Positions 34,581-42,835 are shown, counted from the first letter of the stretch. The stretch is 64,000 bases of DNA from Bacillus sp. THAF10 (GCF_009363695.1 NZ_CP045403.1:2398001-2462000), one strand, 5' to 3'. The notes: generated by a model not told the origin, from the letters alone. Program-made: numbers and translations.

Positions 34581-35303
34581 TTATTTACCCGTCCTGATCG
34601 CCGTTTCACTAATAAGCACACTCAACTTCAATCGCGTTAACCATGCTTCAGAATCACTCATTTTTCTATTCGGACTGTTTAGCTCTTCTTGGTATTCCAA
34701 TCCCTCTACAGCCTGATATCCTATTTCCTTCTTCGCTATTCTATGTACAATCATTGCCCACTCTGCATCTGTCATTTTTTCAGAGGAATATGTATTAATC
34801 AATTGTGCCGCTTCTTTTGAAAACAGCGCAGAACCAGCGGTAATATCCACTTCTTTTCCTAGCTCTAAAGAACAAATTTTATTGGTGATTCTTTCTGTCT
34901 CAATCCATTCAATGGGATGAGCTGCGAATGCCCTAGCTGTTCTTCCTAAGATTACATAGTGATAGGGGGATTCTGTATGTAGCAAATTTTTTAATTCTTC
35001 CTTATGATGCTTTATCCATGTTAGCAATCTATCAAAATCACAATAATGAAAGTGCGGACTGTGGCCGGTTAGTCCAAATTTCACTGCTTCTCTCCGTGCG
35101 TTCGCAGCTCCTGATTTAGGAATCTGTTTTGTTTGAAACTTACTGTCTTCCAAAGCGGTCGTTAGTTCTTGTGAGGATTGGTCACTTATGGTGATGAAAA
35201 GTTCCGAGTACAGATCCTCTAGTGTTCTTTGAAGTTCTTGAAATAGCTTTATGTTTCTACCATACGGGTCGTGTGTAACGGTAATTAGTGCGGTTTGTGG
35301 CAT
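34581..35303 (-). CDS. Glycosyltransferase-A-fold-like protein, unknown
   Basis: A 240-residue soluble protein. It begins ALITVTHDPYG, a beta-strand of nucleotide-diphospho-sugar transferases, and has HFHYCDFDRLLTWIKHH about residue 87-102 (an acidic D-x-D in CDFDR) and later DITAGSALFSKEAA. This suggests a GT-A-like fold, but the donor and acceptor are unknown. It overlaps nothing and ends 100 bases from the DUF6199-like gene; the next gene starts three bases upstream at 35307. Confidence 0.55.
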   Translation of the reverse strand: MPQTALITVTHDPYGRNIKLFQELQRTLEDLYSELFITISDQSSQELTTALEDSKFQTKQIPKSGAANARREAVKFGLTGHSPHFHYCDFDRLLTWIKHHKEELKNLLHTESPYHYVILGRTARAFAAHPIEWIETERITNKICSLELGKEVDITAGSALFSKEAAQLINTYSSEKMTDAEWAMIVHRIAKKEIGYQAVEGLEYQEELNSPNRKMSDSEAWLTRLKLSVLISETAIRTGK

Positions 35304-35306
35304 GTT

Positions 35307-35675
35307 TTATCCTCCTGAGTTATCATCTTCAATTTTGTGCCACCTAAAATCTTCATGTTTTAATACAGTTTCTCCCTTTGGATATCCAAAATAATAAAGC
35401 GCATTTCCTTCCTCATCAAATGCCGTTGGATTTAGAAAGTCAATTTGCTCACTATAGGGGAATATGAACGTAACTCTCTCCCCCTTGTTTATCTCTTTTC
35501 TTTGAAACTTTTCATCTAAACTAAGTTCTATGTATCCTACTTTTTCTGTATTGGAAACCACACTAAAGACGGTGGTCCCTGCATTATTATCAGATTTAAA
35601 ACTCAAACCACCTATCAGTTGAAGATCATCTGAATTAAATGGATAATAAGTCGCGATACTACTTTTATAAAGCAC
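35307..35675 (-). CDS. Small beta-rich protein, unknown, start uncertain
   Basis: A frame of up to 122 residues from a GTG at 35675, without a good Shine-Dalgarno. The product is beta-rich and acidic (LQLIGGLSFK, GYIELSLDEKF, ALYYFGYPKGE). An alternate ATG frame at 35726 runs into the same region in another phase, so an upstream frameshift or a lost signal peptide is possible. I recognise no family. The gene ends three bases from the GT-like gene, in the same orientation. Confidence 0.5.
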   Translation of the reverse strand: MLYKSSIATYYPFNSDDLQLIGGLSFKSDNNAGTTVFSVVSNTEKVGYIELSLDEKFQRKEINKGERVTFIFPYSEQIDFLNPTAFDEEGNALYYFGYPKGETVLKHEDFRWHKIEDDNSGG

Positions 35676-35742
35676 TTTTCGCTGTAAACCTATTGCCGTC
35701 GATATAAAACAAAAACATTATTACCAATAATATAGGAATAAG

Positions 35743-36258
35743 CTATTCCCCACTTCTAAAAACAATCACTGGCCCATTCCACTTCTTATTTTCCAAAAGC
35801 TCGTCATGTATGATTGCATCTTCTGTATAGTCCGATATTACCTTCTTCCAGAACTGATAGGCAGCCTTATTTTCACATGTTTGTTTGATCTCCCATACTC
35901 CTGGAAACTGTTCAAAAAGAGAAACTGCCACTGTCTTGCCCACACCTTTATGACGGTATTTTTTCATGATAAAAAAATCACTGATGACATTTGTATTCTC
36001 GTAGGTGCTAAGTTTTGTGAATTCTTTTGGCACACCTAAGATTAGTAAAGCAAATCCAGCAATCTCTCCATTAACTTTGACTATGTACGGACGGCGGTAG
36101 TCCTCTGTCCATTGATGATCTAAGTATTTGTAGTTATACAGGCCATGACGATTTAGCACATGCCCGTCAAATTCACTGCTGTCATAGCGGTAGAGTTGCA
36201 GGAGGTTTTGAAGGATTGGTTTGTCTTCATAGGATGCAAGTTTTAAGGAAATTTCCAT
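35743..36258 (-). CDS. GNAT-family N-acetyltransferase
   Basis: A 171-residue GNAT protein. The acetyl-CoA loop KYRHKGVGKTVAVSLF (RxxGxG) is preceded by VISDFFIMKK and followed by TCENKAAYQFWKKV. The opening MEISLKLASYEDKPILQNLLQ and EFDGHVLN are typical of YjdJ-like acetyltransferases. Acceptor unknown. It starts the minus-strand run that continues to 28 kb; the divergent serine hydrolase gene begins 85 bases away, so promoters for both lie in 36259-36345. Confidence 0.88.
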   Translation of the reverse strand: MEISLKLASYEDKPILQNLLQLYRYDSSEFDGHVLNRHGLYNYKYLDHQWTEDYRRPYIVKVNGEIAGFALLILGVPKEFTKLSTYENTNVISDFFIMKKYRHKGVGKTVAVSLFEQFPGVWEIKQTCENKAAYQFWKKVISDYTEDAIIHDELLENKKWNGPVIVFRSGE

Positions 36259-36351
36259 ATCTATCTCCTCTTGTATATGTTAAAATTTTTACAATATTCT
36301 ACTATTTTAGCATAAATTTTCTTGTTCTATAAAAAAATGTAGGTGAGCATG

Positions 36352-37125
36352 ATGAATAATGTATTAGAAAAACTGCAGGAAATTAAAGAGGGCAAAGTAG
36401 GTATGGAAGTCTTTTCAAACCAAGCTCAAACTAAGATTCTGTCGTTAAATCGGGAAATGGTCGTTCCTTTAGCGTCATCAGCAAAGGTGGCAATCGGATT
36501 TTGTATTACAAAGTGGGTAGAGGAAAAGCTTTTTTCTTGGGATGATGCGGTGGAAAATATAAGTTTCAATCCTAATGAAGATAGCAAGGAGCTTTACCCC
36601 CATTTTCAGCATCGAAGTACTCTAGCTTTACGCGATGCGGTAGAAGTGATGATTGCTTGTCATGACAGTCTCGTTGCTAGCAGGTTAGTCGATTTTTGTG
36701 GTGGTTGGGATAAGGTCAATCACACCATTCAATCATTTTTTCCTAGTATTTTCGTTACTGTTAATCCCAGAGATGAACGAAATCAAGGACAGTTGAATGA
36801 ATTACTTGAATTAATGGTTTCTCTCTTCAAAGCCTATCAAAATCGGCCGTTTTTATGGTTGCCTCTGATGAATGGACTTGTTCGCCAGCAAGGCAGTGTG
36901 GAGGGTATTGTGGCTTTTCATTTGAATCATATGACAGGTGGATTGGAGAATGTGATAGTAAATATTGGGATTATTGGAGAGTTTCATGAGAATCCCTTTG
37001 TTTATGCATTAGGAGCGATTGATTTGCCAAACCGCACTCACAATCAAGAGGCTGATCATAAAATTTGCGAGGCAATGAAGCTGCTGTATCTTGAAAGTTT
37101 GGACGGGTGCACCTCCCGTCCGTAA
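36352..37125 (+). CDS. Class A beta-lactamase-like serine hydrolase
   Basis: A protein of about 257 residues; I choose the ATG at 36352 because GTG at 36343 lies within the AGGTGAGC ribosome site. The segment LASSAKVAIGF gives the S-x-x-K motif (Ser then Lys three later), and HDSLVASRLVDF is in the position of the SxN loop. The KTG triad is not obvious (HMTGGLENV may substitute), so classical beta-lactamase activity is doubtful; it may be an esterase or transpeptidase-like enzyme. No signal peptide is seen, so it stays in the cytoplasm. Function uncertain. Confidence 0.7.
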   Translation: MNNVLEKLQEIKEGKVGMEVFSNQAQTKILSLNREMVVPLASSAKVAIGFCITKWVEEKLFSWDDAVENISFNPNEDSKELYPHFQHRSTLALRDAVEVMIACHDSLVASRLVDFCGGWDKVNHTIQSFFPSIFVTVNPRDERNQGQLNELLELMVSLFKAYQNRPFLWLPLMNGLVRQQGSVEGIVAFHLNHMTGGLENVIVNIGIIGEFHENPFVYALGAIDLPNRTHNQEADHKICEAMKLLYLESLDGCTSRP

Positions 37126-37134
37126 TAGCCTATG

Positions 37135-37458
37135 CTAGGAAATATCCAAAATGTCCTTTACTCGTAGCCACCCGGCATCGCCGAATTTGTCGACAACGTG
37201 CAGGCGCTCGTTGAGGGGATCAAGGTGGTGCACTGCCCCTACAAAGAGGTGGTATCTTCGTTTTTCAAAATAGGTGATGGTGACTTCCCGTCCTGTTTCC
37301 ATCGCATCACAAAATAGGTCGTTTAATTCTTCTAGGCGCTGCTCATCAAGCTCTGGTTTGGTTTCATACGTATCTTCTTTCGTCCAGTCGCGCAAGAGCT
37401 TGACGTGCTCTGGCAGCATCATGGACGTCCATTTAATGGTTCCTCGGTCTCGTATCAT
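37135..37458 (-). CDS. YolD-like protein, partner of the Y-family polymerase
   Basis: From the ATG at 37458, with AAAGGAG upstream, the product has 107 residues. It reads RDRGTIKWTSMMLPEH and later REVTITYFEKRRYHLF, the YolD fold. YolD-like genes follow UvrX/YqjW-type Y-family polymerases in bacilli and phages and are thought to bind them as a UmuD replacement. An upstream in-frame start at 37488 would overlap the polymerase gene and is rejected. It lies 13 bases downstream of the polymerase stop and shares its transcript. Confidence 0.85.
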   Translation of the reverse strand: MIRDRGTIKWTSMMLPEHVKLLRDWTKEDTYETKPELDEQRLEELNDLFCDAMETGREVTITYFEKRRYHLFVGAVHHLDPLNERLHVVDKFGDAGWLRVKDILDIS

Positions 37459-37471
37459 TTTTGACACTCCT

Positions 37472-38734
37472 TTATGCTTTATGTCCACCGACTAGCCTGC
37501 TTCTGTAGACAGCTGTGCCGGCATTTGTGTAGGAGACGGCACGCAATAGCGCATTGGAGCCGTATTTTCCGCGGATGGTGTCCATCACATAGCCAAGGTC
37601 ACGCTTTTTCGGTTGCTCTAACTCAAAGAGATTGAGTTGCATTTCATCGTCCTCCACAATGTTGGAGAGAGAAATAGCAATTTTCCGAACTGTTTTTCCC
37701 TGATAGTTTTCTTCAAAAAGCTCGAGACATGTGCGGTACAAATCCATCGTGATATTAGTAGCCCGCTCCATTGTTCGGGAGCGATAAAAGCCGCCGCCAA
37801 GCTCGTCACGGCTATAGCCAATACCTAGGCTGACGGTGCGTCCGGCCTTACGATGATGACGAGTTCTTCTGGCAACCTCCTCGCAAATTTCTAAAATAAC
37901 GTGCTTCACCTCTTTTGGATCTGGGTAGTCACGCAATAAAATCTGGCTTTTTCCAAAGCTGATTTGCCCTTGGATGATGGGTGCACCAAGCTCCGATAAA
38001 TCAACTCCCCAAGCATGGTGATAGAGCTGATTGCCCATTATGCCGAATTTTTTTTCTAAAAGCTCCAATGGGTAGCTCGCGAGCTGGCCGACATTAAAAA
38101 TTCCCATTCTATTTAAGGTTTTTTCTACTCTGGAGCCAATTCCCCACATTTCACTTAACGGGGAAAGCGGCCAAAGCTTTCTTTTCACATCTTCATAGGT
38201 CCACTCCGCCACGCCCTTCTTTTTTGCCTCTAAATCAAGACAAAGCTTTGACATCAGCATGTTCGGGCCAATTCCAATCGCACATGGAAGCTGAAATTCA
38301 CGCTCCATGTCCTCTTTAATTTTGTAAGCAATCGTAGTGGCATCTCCCCAAAGCGTCTCCACCCCGTCCACTTGTAAAAAGCTCTCGTCTACACTGTAGG
38401 TATGGATGGCACTCTTCGGTACATAACGATTAAAAAGTCGGGTAATTTCAGTGGAAATGCGTAGATATGTTGCCATCTTAGGGTTCACAATATGAATGCG
38501 TTCGTCCTTTGGGATTTCAAAGCAGCGCGATCCTGTTTTAATGCCAAAGTCCTTCTTTAGCATCGGAGACGCTGCAAGCACGACACTCCCCTGCCGCTCC
38601 GTGTTCCCCACCACCGCAAGGTAACAGGTAAGCGGGTCCAGCCCCATCATGACAGCCGAGCAGCTGGCGTAAAAGCTTTTCATATCTACACATAAAATCT
38701 TGTTGTTAGGCATCTTGCTGTAGTCTATATCCAC
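37472..38734 (-). CDS. Y-family DNA polymerase (UvrX/YqjW type)
   Basis: A 420-residue translesion polymerase. The palm begins ILCVDMKSFYASC, the catalytic motif is YSVDESFLQ (about 121-129), and GIGPNMLMSKL and WGIGSRVEKTLNRMG (thumb helix-hairpin-helix) follow; the little finger ends at NALLRAVSYTNAG. The sequence belongs to the UvrX/YqjW group of DinB-like enzymes. The GTG start at 38734 has AGGTG ten bases upstream. Two LexA-box-like sites lie immediately upstream, so it is probably SOS-induced and pairs with the YolD protein. It bypasses lesions at the cost of mutation. Confidence 0.92.
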   Translation of the reverse strand: MDIDYSKMPNNKILCVDMKSFYASCSAVMMGLDPLTCYLAVVGNTERQGSVVLAASPMLKKDFGIKTGSRCFEIPKDERIHIVNPKMATYLRISTEITRLFNRYVPKSAIHTYSVDESFLQVDGVETLWGDATTIAYKIKEDMEREFQLPCAIGIGPNMLMSKLCLDLEAKKKGVAEWTYEDVKRKLWPLSPLSEMWGIGSRVEKTLNRMGIFNVGQLASYPLELLEKKFGIMGNQLYHHAWGVDLSELGAPIIQGQISFGKSQILLRDYPDPKEVKHVILEICEEVARRTRHHRKAGRTVSLGIGYSRDELGGGFYRSRTMERATNITMDLYRTCLELFEENYQGKTVRKIAISLSNIVEDDEMQLNLFELEQPKKRDLGYVMDTIRGKYGSNALLRAVSYTNAGTAVYRSRLVGGHKA

Positions 38735-38757
38735 GAACCATTACACCTCTCTAAAAC

Positions 38758-38771
38758 AGAATATATGTTCG
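38758..38771 (-). promoter_or_regulatory. LexA-box-like site (proximal)
   Basis: AGAATATATGTTCG shows the right half GTTCG and a weaker left half of the Bacillus LexA (DinR) consensus CGAACNNNNGTTCG. It lies 24-37 bases upstream of the polymerase GTG. Confidence 0.55.
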
Positions 38772-38798
38772 CATTAGTAGTATATACCTAATGATAAG

Positions 38799-38812
38799 CG
38801 AATATACGTTCG
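38799..38812 (-). promoter_or_regulatory. LexA box (distal)
   Basis: CGAATATACGTTCG matches the consensus CGAACNNNNGTTCG at 9 of 10 fixed positions. It lies about 65-78 bases upstream of the polymerase start and close to the divergent YqzH-like gene, so it may control both directions. Confidence 0.75.
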
Positions 38813-38895
38813 GTTTCAATGGTAATTTTCACTACATTTTTCGACAATCTTCTTTTTTGTGTGTGAAAAAGCTTTATAATGAGAGGCAGAATGAG

Positions 38896-39076
38896 GTGAG
38901 CAAAGTGGAAAAAAAGCTTGGTAAAAAAAATGATTCGTAATTGCTTTATACAGTACCAGCACGACTTGGAATCTATTCCCTTGAGTGAGGAAGAGTATGA
39001 CAAACTGGTTGAGGATGTGGAGCGTGTGATGGCAGAGGAAGACGCAACAGATGTGCATTTAAAATACTCCTTATAA
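38896..39076 (+). pseudogene. YqzH-like small gene interrupted by an A-run frameshift
   Basis: A GTG at 38896 gives SKVEKKLGKKNDS and stops. From the ATG at 38930, in the next frame, 48 residues read MIRNCFIQYQHDLESIPLSE and end ATDVHLKYSL. The first part ends in GGT-(A)8-TGATT: with seven A the frame would run on as VEKKLGKKMIRNCFIQY, the opening of YqzH-like proteins. So there is one extra A, a true mutation, phase variation, or a sequencing slip. The surviving short frame could be translated from its own ATG, although it has no ribosome site. YqzH lies near yqjW in B. subtilis, which supports the family call. Confidence 0.55.
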
Positions 39077-39133
39077 AAAAGGACCTCACTACGCAACCTA
39101 AACATAAAAAGCAAACTGCGTGGGGGAATTCCT

Positions 39134-39631
39134 ATGAAAAAACATTCTGAATTACTTTTATGGATCATGGTGTTCATGTCCATTCTAACGCTTCCATTCT
39201 TGGGCTGGAAGCAAATAAAACGCTTTTTACCTTCAACCTTATTCATTTCTATTTTTATTGCCATTGAAGGATTGTTTGCGAAAAAATATAATTGGTGGGC
39301 GGTTTACAAAAAAATCCCTCCTTACTTTATTAGCAATTTCGCTTTTATTATCGGTCCTTTTTTCGCAGGTTCCCTATGGATTTTGCGTCTTACCTATGGG
39401 AAGTTCCATCAATACATTTTATTGAATGCTGTTATTGATGCTATCTTTGTTTATCCTTTAGTGTCCTTCATAGAGTATATGGGCATAGCTGCGATGAAAA
39501 AAATGAAACGCTATCAGTTTTATATGACTTTCATGGCAAAATCTATTTTGATGTATGTGTTTCAGTGGGGCTGGGAAAAGGTTAAGAACCGTCGCGGTCT
39601 AGAGGATACGGCTGGGGAGTACGAGATATAA
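39134..39631 (+). CDS. Four- or five-helix membrane protein, unknown
   Basis: A 165-residue protein with hydrophobic helices at about 8-22, 30-48, 65-87, 93-115 and 124-140; the loop FAKKYNWWAVYKKIPP and a basic C-terminus ending VKNRRGLEDTAG. The general plan recalls CBO0543-like proteins, but I cannot assign it firmly. The ATG at 39134 follows GGGGGAATTC. The neighbouring YqzH-like gene ends 57 bases upstream on the same strand. Confidence 0.65.
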   Translation: MKKHSELLLWIMVFMSILTLPFLGWKQIKRFLPSTLFISIFIAIEGLFAKKYNWWAVYKKIPPYFISNFAFIIGPFFAGSLWILRLTYGKFHQYILLNAVIDAIFVYPLVSFIEYMGIAAMKKMKRYQFYMTFMAKSILMYVFQWGWEKVKNRRGLEDTAGEYEI

Positions 39632-39706
39632 TTTGCTGACGAACGAGTCAGAGCAGCCTCGGCGCGGGTTACAATGCAGCTCTTGGGCTGGGTTAGTTGA
39701 TGTATG

Positions 39707-39760
39707 AACCCTCTCTATTCATCACTTTTGGATCTTGAGAGGTTTTTTTGATGAATAGAG
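39707..39760 (+). terminator. Overlapping mutually exclusive hairpins with a T-run
   Basis: AACCCTCTC pairs with GAGAGGTT to form a terminator followed by T7. A second, longer helix pairs CTCTATTCATCA (39713-39724) with TGATGAATAGAG (39749-39760) and uses part of the same left arm, so the two structures compete. The simplest reading is a terminator for the membrane-protein gene. Confidence 0.6.
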
Positions 39761-39923
39761 CCATCCAAAGGTCCAATATCTCCAAAGGTTCCGCATTTAG
39801 CTCGAAAGGTATCACAATAACCTCGCAACCTCCCCCAATTTGCTCAAAAGCTTTTCAAAAATGCATCTAAGGTTTTTCTGTTCCCTCCAAAGACTATCTT
39901 AAGCATCCCCAAAAACACAAAAA

Positions 39924-39946
39924 TCCCCACAAGATAGTTGTGGGGA
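39924..39946 (-). terminator. Intrinsic terminator
   Basis: TCCCCACAA pairs with TTGTGGGGA around a five-base loop, and the flanking A-run gives a T-run on the minus strand. It ends the lipoprotein gene at 39959. Confidence 0.85.
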
Positions 39947-39958
39947 CATACGGTACTT

Positions 39959-40564
39959 TTATAGTTGCACTTCTATCTCTACTGGTTCACTATCATCCAG
40001 CAGATTCTTAAGGGTTACCTTGTATTTGTGGTCTTGTTCTGCAGATACATCCTCTACATGCCACGGCATGCCGCTTTCTACTTCCTCTAGGGCTTTGGCG
40101 ACAGCTTGTTGTTCATGCTCGTCTTGTTTTGCGTCCACCACGACCTTGATGGCACCGGATTGTGCTGGGAAGGATTCTGCGACGACTCCGGAATTCCAGA
40201 CTGTCACTTTCATCCCAACTGTTAGGTCACCAGCCTCCATCGCGTCACCATTAGAATTTTCTACCGTGGTGCTTTCTTCTAATGTGTACATGGTTGCGGA
40301 CTGGCCGGAGCCTCCGTTGTTAGGGAGTTGTCCTGTCACAAGAATGCGAACATTACCTTCGTTTGCTATAGATACAATGTAACCTGTTAAATCCTCTACT
40401 GCTTCTACGTCGTCATTTACTGGCTCATCATCAGGCTGCTCGTTGTTCGGTCCGTTCGATCCTGTGCTTCCATTGTTGTTATTTCCGCCAGCTGTTCCGC
40501 AGCCGAACAAAAGAAGGAAGCAGGCTAACACACTAACAAGCTTAATTTTTTTCATTTTTCTCAC
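39959..40564 (-). CDS. DUF3221-like lipoprotein
   Basis: A 201-residue lipoprotein. The signal peptide ends with LLLFGC (Cys22), followed by a Gly/Asn/Ser-rich linker and an acidic stretch. The domain from about 60 to 130 has GYIVSIANEGNVRILV, then VGMKVTVWNSGVVAESFPAQSGA, an OB-like DUF3221 plan comparable to the product of 11873-12274. A C-terminal extension (140-201) with HKYKVTLKN follows. It probably sits on the outer membrane surface. Function unknown. The ATG follows AGAGGTGAG. Confidence 0.75.
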   Translation of the reverse strand: MRKMKKIKLVSVLACFLLLFGCGTAGGNNNNGSTGSNGPNNEQPDDEPVNDDVEAVEDLTGYIVSIANEGNVRILVTGQLPNNGGSGQSATMYTLEESTTVENSNGDAMEAGDLTVGMKVTVWNSGVVAESFPAQSGAIKVVVDAKQDEHEQQAVAKALEEVESGMPWHVEDVSAEQDHKYKVTLKNLLDDSEPVEIEVQL

Positions 40565-40613
40565 CTCTTGTCAGATTTGACGAGAAGTCCTAAAAAAGGT
40601 TACACACCTAGCC

Positions 40614-41405
40614 TTATTTTTGTCGAAAAGCTTTTCCGCCAACCTTTTCGATAACACCAGGAAACAGCTGATACAGCGTGCTCGCCATGTTCATCCAGCC
40701 GGGCAGGTTAATCTCACGTTTTTTCGTAAACATGGCATCGGCAATTTTGGAAGCAACGAATTCCGGCTCCAGCATCCATTTATCTACCTTTTTCTGATAG
40801 CTACCAGTGGAGTCTGCAATTTGGAAAAACTCTGTCCGGATTGGTCCAGGGTTTATGGAGGTTACCTGGATATTCGAATCATGAAGCTCCATGCGCATAC
40901 TGTTTGTAAAGCCTAGAACGGCATGCTTGGTGGCGGCATACACACTGGATTTTGGTGTGGCAATTTTTCCAGCCTGAGACGCGACATTGATGATATGACC
41001 GCTGTTTTGCTTTAGCATCGCAGGTAGTACCATTTTCGTGCACGAGATTAGGCCGTACACATTTACCTCAAACATGCCACTCATGTCATCTAATGATAAA
41101 TCAATAACATCATCAAATTTTCCATAGCCGGCGTTATTCACGAGCACATCGACAGTTGGAATTTCCTTCAACAGCAATTGGAAGGTCCGTTCAATGTCAG
41201 CATTATTGCGGACGTCCAGCTGATAAAACCGCACCTTTATTCCGTATTCTTTTTCAATATCAGAGGCAACCTGTGCTAATTTATCTAAAGAGCGAGCTAA
41301 AAGTATTGGTATTGCGCCGCGTTTGGCCACCTCAAAAGCAAGCGCTTTTCCAATACCGCCAGACGCGCCTGTAATCACAATATGTTTACCATTTAACTTA
41401 GTCAT
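40614..41405 (-). CDS. Short-chain dehydrogenase/reductase (YqjQ-like)
   Basis: A 263-residue classical SDR. The cofactor motif GASGGIGKA (about 13-21) is followed by NNAGYGKFD (about 89-97), Ser about 142-146 in NVASQAGK and the catalytic YAATK (about 155-159). The order beside a metallo-hydrolase gene and near proI matches B. subtilis yqjP-yqjQ. It overlaps the start of the metallo-hydrolase stop region by four bases, so the two are coupled. The substrate is unknown; many relatives act on ketones or fatty-acid-like compounds. Confidence 0.85.
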   Translation of the reverse strand: MTKLNGKHIVITGASGGIGKALAFEVAKRGAIPILLARSLDKLAQVASDIEKEYGIKVRFYQLDVRNNADIERTFQLLLKEIPTVDVLVNNAGYGKFDDVIDLSLDDMSGMFEVNVYGLISCTKMVLPAMLKQNSGHIINVASQAGKIATPKSSVYAATKHAVLGFTNSMRMELHDSNIQVTSINPGPIRTEFFQIADSTGSYQKKVDKWMLEPEFVASKIADAMFTKKREINLPGWMNMASTLYQLFPGVIEKVGGKAFRQK

Positions 41406-42382
41406 TCTTCTCTCACCCCTGCTTGATAGACAAAAGGTGTAGTGTCATTATCCTCTGTAATTAAGCCTTTGTCTAAAAGGTAGTCTAGCTGTCCGATGGT
41501 TTCAGACAGTGTTAAAAGGAGTTGCTTTTCATAGACGGACTTGAAAAGGAACTGACAAATTTCATAGGCAGTGCTTGGCTGTTTTGACACAAACTCCACC
41601 ACTTTACGTGCTCTCTTTTCTTGCTGGAGCATGCGTGTTGAAAGAAGTGCTGGGACATCCCCCACGATTTCTCCGTGCCCTGGAAGCACTCGAGTAATCG
41701 GTAACTCCATCATTTTTTCAATGGATTGGACGTACTCAAGCATCGCCTTCTTTCGTTCTGCCTCACCAGGATAAGGTGGTTCTACGAGCGGATTTGGCGA
41801 GATATCGGCAAGAATTAAATCTCCGCCGATCAGTATGCCGCTTTTTTCATCAAAAAGCACGATATGGCTGCTGGCGTGACCAGGGGTTTCAATAATACGC
41901 CAATTCGGAAGACCCTCTATTCGGTCTCCCTCCCCAATAAACGCAGTTAATCCACGGTGACAGGCAAAGCGTAGTGGTTTATCTATGGAATTCAATAGAG
42001 GATAGAAACGCTCCTCCACACCGATTTCTTTAAAGAGCTTTTTGTAATACGACTCGTGTGCGGAAAAATATCGCTGATCTTGCGTCATCCAAAGGTGTGC
42101 ACGTTTATGTCCATAAACAGGAATGTTGACTGGTAAGTAGTCCAAAAGCCCAACATGATCTGGGTGATGATGCGTAATAACAACTTGATCAATATCCAAG
42201 ACCTTCAACCCGTGCTTTTGCAGCTCCTGTTGGAACACTTCCCATGCATGATGTGTTTTCACACCAGCATCCACCAGTGTTATTTTGTCGGTAATAATGA
42301 TATACGTATGTACGTCCCCAACCGCAAATGGCGTCGGGATAGTAATTTGCTTTATCTCTTGCTTACAAGAAACCTCGTTCAT
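41402..42382 (-). CDS. Metallo-beta-lactamase-fold hydrolase (YqjP-like)
   Basis: A 326-residue MBL-fold hydrolase. The HxHxDH motif is HHHPDHVG (about 71-78); further metal ligands fit HASSH and DLILAD, with the last His in LPGHGEIVG. After about 250 residues a C-terminal helical extension (TAYEICQFLFKSVYE) typical of LACTB2-like and YqjP-like proteins follows. Such enzymes hydrolyse thioesters, phosphodiesters or lactones; the substrate is not known. Coupled to the SDR gene by a four-base overlap. The ATG at 42382 follows AAGGGGAT. Confidence 0.88.
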   Translation of the reverse strand: MNEVSCKQEIKQITIPTPFAVGDVHTYIIITDKITLVDAGVKTHHAWEVFQQELQKHGLKVLDIDQVVITHHHPDHVGLLDYLPVNIPVYGHKRAHLWMTQDQRYFSAHESYYKKLFKEIGVEERFYPLLNSIDKPLRFACHRGLTAFIGEGDRIEGLPNWRIIETPGHASSHIVLFDEKSGILIGGDLILADISPNPLVEPPYPGEAERKKAMLEYVQSIEKMMELPITRVLPGHGEIVGDVPALLSTRMLQQEKRARKVVEFVSKQPSTAYEICQFLFKSVYEKQLLLTLSETIGQLDYLLDKGLITEDNDTTPFVYQAGVREE

Positions 42383-42588
42383 CGTAATCCCCTTTTATGT
42401 AAGAAATGTGCAATAAAATTATAACGAAATAATAGATATTAAAATTATATGTAACTCCATCTACTATTAGAATGCACTAATTAAAGAAAAAAAGAAACCC
42501 TTATTCCTCAATAACTATAAAATTTATCCAGTTGTATTTTAGTGAAATAACGTCTTATCAAAAAAGCTTTTATGTTAATGGCTTTGTC

Positions 42589-42711
42589 CAACACCGCTGT
42601 TGATTTTCTCCAATGGCTATGCGTCCTGAGGGGCGATGTGGAGCCTCCTCGGCTTCACTTGTTGGGTCTCCACCTTGTCGCTTTATTCCCGCGAGAGTCT
42701 CCACCATGCTA
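42589..42711. repeat. Degenerate GC-rich intergenic repeat of the Bacillaceae type
   Basis: Bases reading ACCGCTGTTGATTTTCTCC, then GAGCCTCCTCGGCTTC and CCCGCGAGAGTCTCCACC follow the order of a roughly 120-bp intergenic repeat I recall from many bacilli (its copies begin with a GTTGATTT block and contain a CCTCCTCG core and CCGCGGGAGTCTC-like ends). The match is imperfect. Both strands are open over part of it, which explains spurious frames. Confidence 0.45.
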
Positions 42712-42805
42712 CCATCACCAACTAGATACCTCCATTCATCATCTTCCATCTCTACCATCTAATTTCCATTAATCCGCCCATTTTTACACTATGACATTTT
42801 TCCCC

Positions 42806-42835
42806 TTGACTTTCTCATCCTTTCCGTTGCATAAT
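42806..42835 (+). promoter_or_regulatory. SigA-type promoter of the proline T-box
   Basis: TTGACT (42806-42811) and CATAAT (42830-42835) are separated by 18 bases, each matching 5 of 6 consensus bases. It would start transcription near the first base of the T-box leader. Confidence 0.6.

Larger units (their letters stand above)
39632..39958. other. Intergenic region with two hairpins
   Basis: No gene. The first 70 bases are GC-rich. The hairpins at 39707-39760 and 39924-39946 are described separately; between them the sequence is plain and AT-rich. Confidence 0.4.

Noticed and set aside
36343-37125. Class A beta-lactamase resistance gene
   Set aside because: SxxK is present but KTG and SDN are not convincing and no export signal is seen, so resistance is not claimed.
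42570-42772. Proteins in both directions over the degenerate repeat
   Set aside because: Frames follow the repeat sequence, have no ribosome sites and no recognised domains.
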